This document shows, in pieces, positions 1 through 6,240 of a stretch of DNA of 6,317 nt (position 1 is the first letter of the stretch; every line of letters begins with the position of its first letter). The notes under the pieces are model-generated. The model was not told where the DNA came from, ran no database searches, and saw nothing but the letters and a program-made list of their open reading frames with translations. Both the position numbers and the translations under genes were made by a program. The DNA lies in assembly GCA_031732875.1 (NCBI GenBank), contig JAVMKL010000080.1, positions 1-6,317 of the forward strand. The letters are read 5' to 3'. This DNA comes from JAVMKJ01 sp031732875 (lineage in GTDB: Bacteria; Pseudomonadota; Gammaproteobacteria; Competibacterales; Competibacteraceae).

Positions 1-152
1 TGGCGATCAGCGCGTACCTCGGCAAGAGTTCGCGGTTCGCCACCGCCCTCCGCGATTTCGCCCGCCTGTACGCCGACCAGAACGAGCGCGACCACGCGCA
101 GCTCAAGCGGGCTATCGCCGCTGGCGTGGTCGAAAGCGCACCCGGCTGGTAG
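1..152 (+). CDS. DUF2252 family protein, C-terminal end (5' truncated by window)
   Basis: Reading from base 3, 49 codons are open to a TAG stop at 150-152; the start lies outside the window. The tail contains the phrase FARLYADQNERDHAQL, followed by a short helix and an AAGV ending. I recognise this as the usual C-terminus of DUF2252 proteins, a widespread family of uncharacterised, kinase-like-fold proteins of roughly 400-450 residues; the fold and length are from memory. Only the last tenth or so is visible, so neither the putative catalytic residues nor the genomic partner can be judged. The gene is convergent with the minus-strand permease gene, 93 bp between the two stop codons, so it is unlikely to share regulation with the transport genes. 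The family call rests on one short conserved block. No biochemical role is assigned. Confidence 0.75.
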   Translation, partial: AISAYLGKSSRFATALRDFARLYADQNERDHAQLKRAIAAGVVESAPGW

Positions 153-156
153 CAAG

Positions 157-213
157 CGTAACCCGCCGAAACCAGTAGCCCACAGGCGGGTTACGGCCAA
201 CGCCTAACCAGCC
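157..213. repeat. Three-armed palindromic intergenic element between convergent genes
   Basis: Three related arms occur in a row. Arm 1 (157-167) and arm 2 (185-195) are perfect reverse complements over 11 bases (CGTAACCCGCC / GGCGGGTTACG) with a 17-base loop. Arm 2 also pairs with arm 3 (205-213, TAACCAGCC) through 8 of 9 positions, so arm 2 can form either hairpin but not both. The arm2-arm3 part, ending in CCCTACGG at 212-219, has the look of a short dispersed palindromic repeat that I recall from many gammaproteobacterial intergenic regions; copy number cannot be seen from one window. It lies 4 bases after the DUF2252 stop and 32 bases beyond the permease stop, so it probably ends or stabilises both convergent transcripts. 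No T-run follows either hairpin, so a classical intrinsic terminator is not shown. Confidence 0.7.
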
Positions 214-245
214 CTACGGTTCATCAATTCAGCTTGGTTAAAACA

Positions 246-1586
246 CTAGCCCAGCATCGAGGCCAGGACCCAGACATAGAGGGCCCCAACCGACAGCTGC
301 ACCACCGCGATCGGCAGTCCGATGCGCAGGAATTGCACGAAACTCACGTGCTGGCCCCGCGACGTGCAGATGCCGGCGGCCACGACGTTGGCCGAGGCGC
401 CGATCAGCGTGGCGTTGCCGCCGAGAGTACCGCCGAACATCATCGCCACGAACACCGGCAGGGTGGCGTTGGGCCAGTCGGTGAAACCGGCAGCCAACGC
501 GATCTCCGGAACCGCCTGGGCCGCCACCAGGTAGCCGGTGATCATCACCAGCGCGGCGGCGACCACCGGGATGTTCGCCAGCAGGCTCGACAGGATTCCG
601 ATGCCGGCCAGCGACAGAAAAGCCACCGGCAGCAAATCGGCTCCGAACCACTGGTAGATCTGGATCGACAGTCCTTGCAGCAGCTCGGTCTTGATGAAGG
701 CCCGGACCAGGGTGAAGATGGCGCCGAGAAACACGAGCGTCTTCCAATCCACGTCGCGGATCACCGCGCCCACCGGCTCGATGCGCGCGCCGTAGACCAC
801 GAGCAGCGCCAGCGACGCGACGATGATCGCGACCTGAGGCGGGACGATGCGGGTCGGCAGGGACTCCCCGACCAGGAACAGGACCACCATGATCAGGAGC
901 ACCAGCAGCGCCAGTATCAGGAAGGCGGGTCGCTCGATGGCGATCCGGGGACGCTCGGCCAGCAGGGTCACCCGCGTCGCCCAGATCTTCGGCAGCAGGA
1001 GCGGCAGCAGCGGCACGACCGCCAGCACGGCCAGCAGACCGCCCAGGCTCACCATCCGCAGATAGTCGGCGAACGACAGCCCGATCGCGCTGCCGACCAG
1101 AAAGGTCGCGGGGTCGCCCACCAGGGTCAGCATGCCGGCCGCGTTGCTCACGATGGCGGTGATGATCAGGGGTCCGACGAAATCCACCTCAAGCGCCTGG
1201 CAAACCCCAACGATGACCGGGGCCACCAGGATGACAGCGGTCGCGTTAGGCAGGAAGGCACACACGGGCGCGACCAGCGCGACGATCAGCAGCAGAAAGC
1301 GCCGGCCGCTGCCGCCGGTGGCGCGGAGGAACGCATCCCCGATCCAGTCGAAGATCCCAGTCTTGCCGATCACCCGCGCCACCACCATGCCGCCGAAGAG
1401 CAGAGCGAGCGGACCGCCGGCGGTGTGCATGATCGGCATCAGATCGCTGCCGTCGAGGATCCCGAACACGATCAGGACGCTGACCCCGAGCAGGGCTGCC
1501 ACCGTCATATCGATCAGGTCGAACGCGATCAGGAGGATCACGGCGGCGAAGACGCCGATGGTGAGATAAATCTGAAAGTCGGTCAT
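246..1586 (-). CDS. ArsB/NhaD/SLC13-like secondary transporter (ion transporter superfamily)
   Basis: A 446-residue, very hydrophobic protein with about 11-12 predicted membrane segments, for example around 5-24, 98-113, 181-199, 222-240 and 251-266. It shows the two-fold internal repeat expected of the ArsB/NhaD/P-protein branch of the ion transporter superfamily. The first half has NATAVILVAPV (114-124) and SNAAGMLTLVGDPAT (147-161); the second half has ANIPVVAAAL (337-346) and LGGNATLIGASAN (388-400). Length and motif order fit a complete inner-membrane carrier, probably for an inorganic or organic anion, or a Na+/H+ exchanger; substrate cannot be read from sequence. The start at 1584-1586 was chosen because the frame upstream overlaps the binding-protein gene and loses its hydrophobic character. 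The ribosome-binding site is weak and the preceding gene stops 11 bp upstream, so translational coupling is likely. It is the last gene of the minus-strand unit. Confidence 0.85.
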   Translation of the reverse strand: MTDFQIYLTIGVFAAVILLIAFDLIDMTVAALLGVSVLIVFGILDGSDLMPIMHTAGGPLALLFGGMVVARVIGKTGIFDWIGDAFLRATGGSGRRFLLLIVALVAPVCAFLPNATAVILVAPVIVGVCQALEVDFVGPLIITAIVSNAAGMLTLVGDPATFLVGSAIGLSFADYLRMVSLGGLLAVLAVVPLLPLLLPKIWATRVTLLAERPRIAIERPAFLILALLVLLIMVVLFLVGESLPTRIVPPQVAIIVASLALLVVYGARIEPVGAVIRDVDWKTLVFLGAIFTLVRAFIKTELLQGLSIQIYQWFGADLLPVAFLSLAGIGILSSLLANIPVVAAALVMITGYLVAAQAVPEIALAAGFTDWPNATLPVFVAMMFGGTLGGNATLIGASANVVAAGICTSRGQHVSFVQFLRIGLPIAVVQLSVGALYVWVLASMLG

Positions 1587-1597
1587 CCGGGCGTCAC

Positions 1598-2623
1598 TCA
1601 ATCGATCGGTGGAGAATAGTGGAGTCCGCCCTGGGTCCAGAGTCGGTTGAGACCGCGCTCGATCTTGAGCGGACTGTCGCGCCCGACGTTGCGCTCGTAG
1701 ATCTCGCCGTAGTTGCCGACGGCCCGAAGAGCCCGTATCCCCCAGCCGGGCTCGATACCTATCGAACGGGCGATGATGTTCGCCTCCTCGGCGGTCCGCT
1801 GCACCAAGGGGTTCCTGCTCTCCGCAATGACTGCATCGAGGTTGTCGCGCGAGACGCCGTATTCCTCCGCGAGGATCAGGACGTTCAGGACCCACCGGAT
1901 CACCGTGGCCCACTCCAGATCGCCGCCCCAGACGACGGGGCTGAACGGTTCCCTAGAGATGCGTTCGGGCAGAATCACGAATGCCTGCGGATCGCTCGGC
2001 GCCCGCAGACGCATGGCGGCCAGATGGCTCGCGTCCGAGGTGTAGGCGCGACAGCGACCGGCGAAGAAGGCTTCCGCAGCCGCGGGAGCCGAGTCGATCA
2101 GCAGTGGCTTCATGGACCAGCCTTTCGCCTCGAAATAGGCCTTCAGGTTGCGCTGGTGCGTCGTTCCCCTTTCCACGCAGATGGTCGCACCATCGAGGTC
2201 GGCGAGGGTCGCAATCTTTGCCGGGACCAGAAAGCCCTGACCGTCGTAGAAGAGGATCCCCGGAAACTGAACCTTCAACACCGCCTCGCGGGTGAGGGTC
2301 CAGGTGGTATTGTTCAGCAACAGGTCGATCCGGCGCGTCTGCAGCGCGGGGAAACGGGTCGAGGTGAGCAGCGGCACGAGTTCGACCTTGTCCGGGTCGC
2401 CCAGGACCGCCGCCGCCACCGCGCGGCAGAAGTCCACATCGAACCCACGCCAACGTCCGTCGGCGCCCTGCTCGGAGAAGCCTGGGATACCCTCGCCGAC
2501 CCCGCAGCGCAGTTGCCCGCGGGTCTTAATTCCATTCAATACCTCGCCGGCCTCGCCCTGCGGCAGGGCCGCGAACGCCAAGACCAGCAGGGCGGCACAA
2601 CAAACAATCCGGTCGATTTTCAT
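1598..2623 (-). CDS. AapJ-like periplasmic amino-acid-type solute-binding protein (SBP family 3)
   Basis: A 341-residue exported protein matching the AapJ/BztA class, the periplasmic receptors of general L-amino-acid ABC transporters, in length and over its whole span. After a signal peptide (about 1-25) come GFDVDFCRAVAAAV (60-73), FPALQTRRIDLL (91-102), NTTWTLTR (105-112), YDGQGFLVP (126-134), TICVERGTT (147-155) and the closing AVGNYGEIYERNVG / LKIERGLNRLW / GGLHYSPP blocks (301-339). R112 and D197 are the likely ligand carboxylate and amino contacts of family-3 binding proteins. Compared with AapJ as I remember it, the SRNTTW block reads LNNTTW (104 is Asn, not Arg) and VRxGD reads VWGGD (232 is Trp), so ligand choice may differ. 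The start at 2621-2623 follows a GGAGG six bases away; a longer frame to 2728 adds a 35-residue leader with no signal character. No ABC permease or ATPase genes are adjacent. Confidence 0.9.
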   Translation of the reverse strand: MKIDRIVCCAALLVLAFAALPQGEAGEVLNGIKTRGQLRCGVGEGIPGFSEQGADGRWRGFDVDFCRAVAAAVLGDPDKVELVPLLTSTRFPALQTRRIDLLLNNTTWTLTREAVLKVQFPGILFYDGQGFLVPAKIATLADLDGATICVERGTTHQRNLKAYFEAKGWSMKPLLIDSAPAAAEAFFAGRCRAYTSDASHLAAMRLRAPSDPQAFVILPERISREPFSPVVWGGDLEWATVIRWVLNVLILAEEYGVSRDNLDAVIAESRNPLVQRTAEEANIIARSIGIEPGWGIRALRAVGNYGEIYERNVGRDSPLKIERGLNRLWTQGGLHYSPPID

Positions 2624-2629
2624 CCGGGG

Positions 2630-2634
2630 CCTCC
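2630..2634 (-). promoter_or_regulatory. Shine-Dalgarno site of the binding-protein gene
   Basis: The minus strand reads GGAGG here, six bases before the ATG at 2623-2621. It decides the start of the AapJ-like gene against the in-frame ATG at 2728, which directly abuts the preceding stop codon and would put non-signal residues ahead of the signal peptide. Confidence 0.75.
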
Positions 2635-2728
2635 AGGACGGGTGAGTATTGACATTGAGAGAGCGTACCCGCGCCACCCTGAATGCCATGCTTTCGAAGC
2701 GGGGATCGAACTCGCGTTCAGGCCCCAT

Positions 2729-3562
2729 CTACCAGGCGTACAAGGCGCCCACCCCGTAGATCCACTGATTCTTCGAGCCCTCCTGCGAGACCAGGGGGCT
2801 GTCCGCGGCGTTACCCACGAGTCGCGAGTACATGGCGCCGGCGCCGAGGTGCCACTGCAGGCTCAGGTGAAGCACCGCCGCCGCCCAACCGCGCACGTCG
2901 CGCACGCCGTTCCCCGCCACGTAGACTGGGAGGCCGCTGGCAAGGGAATCGGCGGGCGTCACCCCGAAGTACTCGTCCATGTAGTTGCCGCTGCCGTAGG
3001 TGAAGGCCGCGCCACCGCCAACGGTCACCATCTTCGCCACTGGCTGCATCGCGTAGGCGTTGAGCCCGGCAGTCCAGCCGTTGTAGACGCCGCTGACGTC
3101 TCCCACGGCCCAGGCGCTCACACCCGCCATTCTGCGGATCTCCTCTGGATCCCGCCAGACGTAGCCACCGAAGAGACCGAGGCTGATGGAGTCGTCGATG
3201 TGATGAACGCTGTCGACGACGGCGTTATCCACATCTTCCCGGCCGAAGCGCCAGAGACCCACCGGACCGAGCTGCCAGCTGGGGTGATCGAGCACGTTGA
3301 CGCGGATCTCATTGCCGAGCAGGCTGACGAACCTTGAGCCACCCAAGGACAACCGCCCGAATGGGGCGGCGCCCACGTTGTAATCATTCGACCCGATGTA
3401 ATCGGGATACGCACCTACACCGATCCCGAAGAAATTGAGCTGCGATAGCTCGATCGGGATGACGAGATCCTCCGCATGACCTTGCCGAGCCGCCATCGCC
3501 GCTAGGGCGAGTACGGCGGCCGCGCGCAGGCACGTATTCATCAACTCGCTGTTTTTTTTCAT
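2729..3562 (-). CDS. MipA/OmpV family outer-membrane protein
   Basis: A 277-residue protein with a Sec signal peptide (Lys-rich start, hydrophobic 12-25, likely cleavage after GHA at 28-30) and a beta-barrel body that ends in an aromatic residue (YAW), as outer-membrane proteins do. Family hallmarks visible are AYPDYIGSNDYNV (51-63), YSRLVGNAADSPLVSQEGS (245-263), FGVTPADSLASGL (199-211) and a glycine-rich strand near 181-191. MipA was described in E. coli as the scaffold joining the murein hydrolase MltA to a transpeptidase, but most relatives, including OmpV, are known only as outer-membrane barrels, some reported as involved in solute or antibiotic passage. The start at 3560-3562 has AGGA six bases upstream. 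The 105-bp gap to the binding-protein gene shows no terminator, so co-transcription is likely. A channel role for the solute handled by the next two genes is inference. Confidence 0.88.
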   Translation of the reverse strand: MKKNSELMNTCLRAAAVLALAAMAARQGHAEDLVIPIELSQLNFFGIGVGAYPDYIGSNDYNVGAAPFGRLSLGGSRFVSLLGNEIRVNVLDHPSWQLGPVGLWRFGREDVDNAVVDSVHHIDDSISLGLFGGYVWRDPEEIRRMAGVSAWAVGDVSGVYNGWTAGLNAYAMQPVAKMVTVGGGAAFTYGSGNYMDEYFGVTPADSLASGLPVYVAGNGVRDVRGWAAAVLHLSLQWHLGAGAMYSRLVGNAADSPLVSQEGSKNQWIYGVGALYAW

Positions 3563-3568
3563 TTTCGG

Positions 3569-3572
3569 TCCT
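3569..3572 (-). promoter_or_regulatory. Shine-Dalgarno site of the MipA-like gene
   Basis: AGGA on the minus strand lies six bases ahead of the ATG at 3562-3560. It favours this start over the second in-frame ATG at 3541, which would shorten the positively charged start of the signal peptide. Confidence 0.65.
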
Positions 3573-3696
3573 GAGCAATTGGAAATCGCAAACGTGGGCG
3601 TGAGCCCTTATCGTGGAAACAACAGGGTGATGGTGAGGCGCGCGCCCCAACTTTCGGGAGCATGATCGGAGCCTTCGGCCTAATATCTGGAAGGTG

Positions 3697-3747
3697 TCGC
3701 CGATGGTGCGGATGCGACTCCCATCGGATCGCATCCACCAGCGGCGA
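3697..3747 (-). other. Long interrupted stem-loop downstream of the sulfatase gene
   Basis: The arms pair as 3697-3702 with 3742-3747, one mismatch, 3704-3707 with 3737-3740, a two-base bulge (3708-3709), and 3710-3717 with 3729-3736. That is 18 base pairs around an 11-base loop. The structure begins 23 bases after the sulfatase stop codon on the transcribed strand and lies about 135 bases ahead of the MipA-like start. A competing 7-bp pairing (3700-3706 CCGATGG with 3721-3727 CCATCGG) is also possible. Neither side is followed by a T-run, so it is more likely a 3'-end-protecting or Rho-assisted structure than a simple intrinsic terminator. The rest of the 208-bp gap (3563-3770) holds no gene and no promoter that I could call with confidence. 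Confidence 0.6.
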
Positions 3748-3770
3748 GCCGCGCCCCCCTTGGTCGCCGA

Positions 3771-6158
3771 TCAGTCGTGCTCGAGATCGACCTGCTTGAG
3801 CACCTCGAACGGCTTCGGCGAGGCGACGTGCTGCTTCGGCGCGGTGCCCGGCAGGATCTCGAAGTCCGGCGTGAATAGCACGAGGATCGAGCGCAACTGG
3901 TCGAAGCCCGCTCGGTCCCCGTCGAACTTCGCCTTGCCGGCCTTGATCAGGTCGTCAAAGGACGCCTGTCCCATCATCACCTGATTGAGGTCGGCACGGT
4001 TCACCGTGATGGTGAGGTCCGGGCGCTTCGCCTGGAATCCCTTGATGGTGGTGAGCGTGGCATTGCTCATCTCGACGACGTACTGCTCGCCGTTGTCGGG
4101 CGTCACGAGATTGATCGTGAACTTGAGCCCCTCGGCCTTCTTCGGGTCCACGCTGATGCCGATGAAGTCGAGCCACTGCTCGGTGGACATCGCGCGGACC
4201 ACGTCCGGGCCGGTGGAACGGGGCGGAACGCCTCCCGGCAGGCCGTTGCGCAGCTCGTACGCGCCCTGCAGGAAGCTGTTGCGCACGCTGGTGCTCTCCG
4301 CCTGGTAGCCGAGCTGCTCGAAGGTGTCGGCGAGCAGCCGGCGCGCCGCCTGGTTGTTCGGCTCGGCGAACACCAGCTTGTTGAGGATCTCGGTGGCGTA
4401 GAGATAGGCACCCTCGTCGTAGAGCTGCTGGGCGCGCGCGAGGATCTTCTCGGCGCCACCCATCATCTCCACGTAGAGCGGGGCCGAGTCGGCGGGCGAC
4501 AGCGGGATCAGGTTGGTCGGGTTGCCGTCGTAGTGTCCGAGGAAGCGGTTGATCACGGCGCGCGAATTGTTCTGCACGTCACCGTGGTAGCTACGCGCGG
4601 CCCATTGGTTCCGCAGGCTCTTCGGCACCTCGTAGACGTTCTGGATCTCATTGATCGTCACGCCCAGGTTGGCGTAGTGCAGCGCCTGGTTGTTGAGGTT
4701 GGCGTAGGCGTCGCGCTGCGCGCGCAGCACCTCCTGGATGCGGTCGTTCCCCCAGCGCGGCCAGCTGTGCGAGGCGAACATGACCTCCGCGTCCTGCCCG
4801 AACTTGTAGAGCGCGACGTTGATCTCCTTCGACCAGTTGATCGCGTTGCGCACCGCCGCGCCGCGCAGCGTGTAGATGTTGTGGATGGTGCCCGTCACGT
4901 TCTCCGCCGCCCAGAAGGCCTTGAACTGCGGGAAGTAGGTATTCATCTCGACCGGGGCCTCCGTGTCCGGCGTGTTTTGGAACACCATCTTCACGCCGTC
5001 GACCGTCATCTCCTCGAAGTCCTTGCTGATGATGCGGTTCGGGGGGATGAGCCCGACACTGCCGCTGGCGATGTTCTTGCCGATCGCCTGGTCGACGTGC
5101 CCGAACGGGTCGCGCGGGAGCAGCATGGAGTACTGCCATTGCAGGCGCCGCGACATCGCGTTGCCCGCGAAAACGTTCTCCGATATCGCCGCCTCGAGGA
5201 AGTGCTCGGGCGCGATCACCAACACCTTGCCGCTGGCGACGTCGGCCTCGTCGACCACGCCGCGAACGCCGCCGAAGTGGTCGCCGTGCGAGTGGGAGTA
5301 CACGACCGCGACGACCGGCCGCTTGCCGAGCTTTTCATTGATGAACTCGAGCGCCGCCCGGGCCGTCTCCTTGGCGGTCAGCGGATCGAAGATGATCCAG
5401 CCCGTGTCGCCCTTGATGAAGCTGATGTTGGCGAGGTCGTAGCCACGCACCTGGTAGATGCGCCCCGGGACCACCTCGTAAAGACCGTAGGCCATGTTGA
5501 GCACGGCCTGCCGTTGCAGCGATGGATTGATGCTCTCGAAGTCCTTGCCGTCCAGCAGCCATTGGTAACTGCCCATGTCCCAGGCGACGTGTCCGGCGTC
5601 CGCCATGATTTGCTTGTAAGGCGGCTCGGCAATGAAACCCTTCTTGGCCTCCTCGAAGTCGCGTTGATCCTCGAACGGCAGCGTGGCCTTCAGGCCGTCG
5701 CGCAACTCGATCGTGAACTTGGAAGGCGCCCTGCCAAGGGGATCGAAGTGCTCCGGATGAATCGGCTTGGCCTCGGCCGGCGCCTTCGACACCGGCGGCA
5801 CCGGCTCGGCCTGCGCCGGCTTCGCCGCCACCAGCTCCGTCGGCAGCACGTAGGGAACCCCGGCCCACAGCCGGACGGCCGAATCAAGCTTCACCGCCGC
5901 CGGATCGTTCCAGACGTAGCCGAACCGCTCGTCGAACCACTGCCGGTTGGCGAACAGAATCTGGGTTACACAGTCGGCCATCGAGACGTTGACGCCGGAC
6001 TGGCGGATCGATGCACACAGCGTCGAAAGGTTCTCACCCCGGTTCAGGGTAAAGGTGTTCGCTGGAGCGGTCTTGGCGGGCGTTTCGGTCCCCATTGTCA
6101 AACCTGCTACCGACATGGCGGTAAGAAAGGTGATTATGATCGGGAGGCGAGTCGTCAT
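3771..6158 (-). CDS. Exported class III (metallo-beta-lactamase-fold) alkylsulfatase with N-terminal LysM-like domain
   Basis: A 795-residue relative of SdsA1/BDS1/YjcS, enzymes that hydrolyse alkyl sulfate esters such as dodecyl sulfate to alcohol and sulfate using two zinc ions. From the N-terminus: a signal peptide (about 1-23, no lipobox); a LysM-like region (36-107) with Cys48 and Cys63; a Pro/Ala/Glu linker (110-140); the metallo-beta-lactamase domain (about 140-530) with SHSHGDHFGG (288-297); a helical dimerisation domain (about 535-645); and an SCP2-like C-terminal domain (about 655-770). Metal ligands H289, H291, D293, H294, E400, E419 and H464 all sit exactly 120 positions after those I recall for SdsA1, so the catalytic centre is complete and the extension accounts for the extra length. 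R432 in LRGA should contact sulfate. The start at 6156-6158 gives the signal peptide, though its ribosome site (GAG, 8 bases off) is weak. The periplasm is the expected location; the true substrate is not known. Confidence 0.9.
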   Translation of the reverse strand: MTTRLPIIITFLTAMSVAGLTMGTETPAKTAPANTFTLNRGENLSTLCASIRQSGVNVSMADCVTQILFANRQWFDERFGYVWNDPAAVKLDSAVRLWAGVPYVLPTELVAAKPAQAEPVPPVSKAPAEAKPIHPEHFDPLGRAPSKFTIELRDGLKATLPFEDQRDFEEAKKGFIAEPPYKQIMADAGHVAWDMGSYQWLLDGKDFESINPSLQRQAVLNMAYGLYEVVPGRIYQVRGYDLANISFIKGDTGWIIFDPLTAKETARAALEFINEKLGKRPVVAVVYSHSHGDHFGGVRGVVDEADVASGKVLVIAPEHFLEAAISENVFAGNAMSRRLQWQYSMLLPRDPFGHVDQAIGKNIASGSVGLIPPNRIISKDFEEMTVDGVKMVFQNTPDTEAPVEMNTYFPQFKAFWAAENVTGTIHNIYTLRGAAVRNAINWSKEINVALYKFGQDAEVMFASHSWPRWGNDRIQEVLRAQRDAYANLNNQALHYANLGVTINEIQNVYEVPKSLRNQWAARSYHGDVQNNSRAVINRFLGHYDGNPTNLIPLSPADSAPLYVEMMGGAEKILARAQQLYDEGAYLYATEILNKLVFAEPNNQAARRLLADTFEQLGYQAESTSVRNSFLQGAYELRNGLPGGVPPRSTGPDVVRAMSTEQWLDFIGISVDPKKAEGLKFTINLVTPDNGEQYVVEMSNATLTTIKGFQAKRPDLTITVNRADLNQVMMGQASFDDLIKAGKAKFDGDRAGFDQLRSILVLFTPDFEILPGTAPKQHVASPKPFEVLKQVDLEHD

Positions 6159-6240
6159 CGGATTTTCTCATTCGTTTGGTAGTTAGGGTCAAAGCGTGCG
6201 GTTTCATCACGTTGGCGTCGCTGTCCCGGCAGTGTGCCCA

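Noticed and set aside
234..1619. Long plus-strand open frame (461 codons) opposite the permease gene
   Set aside because: Its product is a low-complexity mix of Arg, Asp, Gln, His and Gly with no domain, typical of the antisense of a hydrophobic GC-rich gene. The minus strand encodes a complete transporter with family motifs.
1587..1913. N-terminal extension of the permease frame by 109 codons
   Set aside because: The added residues overlap the binding-protein gene in another frame, are charged and Arg-rich, and would bury the natural first membrane segment that begins right after the ATG at 1586.
2699..2715. tRNA T-arm-like sequence on the minus strand (TTCGATC loop with near-complementary flanks)
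   Set aside because: One of five stem pairs is mismatched, no acceptor stem or other arms can be found, and the upstream part would lie inside the MipA-like coding region. Chance resemblance is more likely than a tRNA or an attachment site.
1619..3337. Long plus-strand open frame (572 codons) starting next to the end of the previous one
   Set aside because: It lies antisense to both the binding protein and the MipA-like gene and crosses their junction. The composition has no recognisable domain, so it is a GC-driven shadow frame.
3596..3607. Small hairpin GGGC-GTGA-GCCC in the leader of the MipA-like gene
   Set aside because: Only four base pairs, with no conserved context visible; too weak to annotate as a regulatory structure.
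4533..6182. Long plus-strand open frame (549 codons) opposite the sulfatase
   Set aside because: It is rich in Arg, Val, His and Asp with no motif, while the minus strand has the full set of sulfatase metal ligands in order.
6159..6240. Promoter for the sulfatase gene (TTGACC on the minus strand)
   Set aside because: No -10-like hexamer lies at 16-18 bases; the correct spacing falls on the ribosome-binding region.
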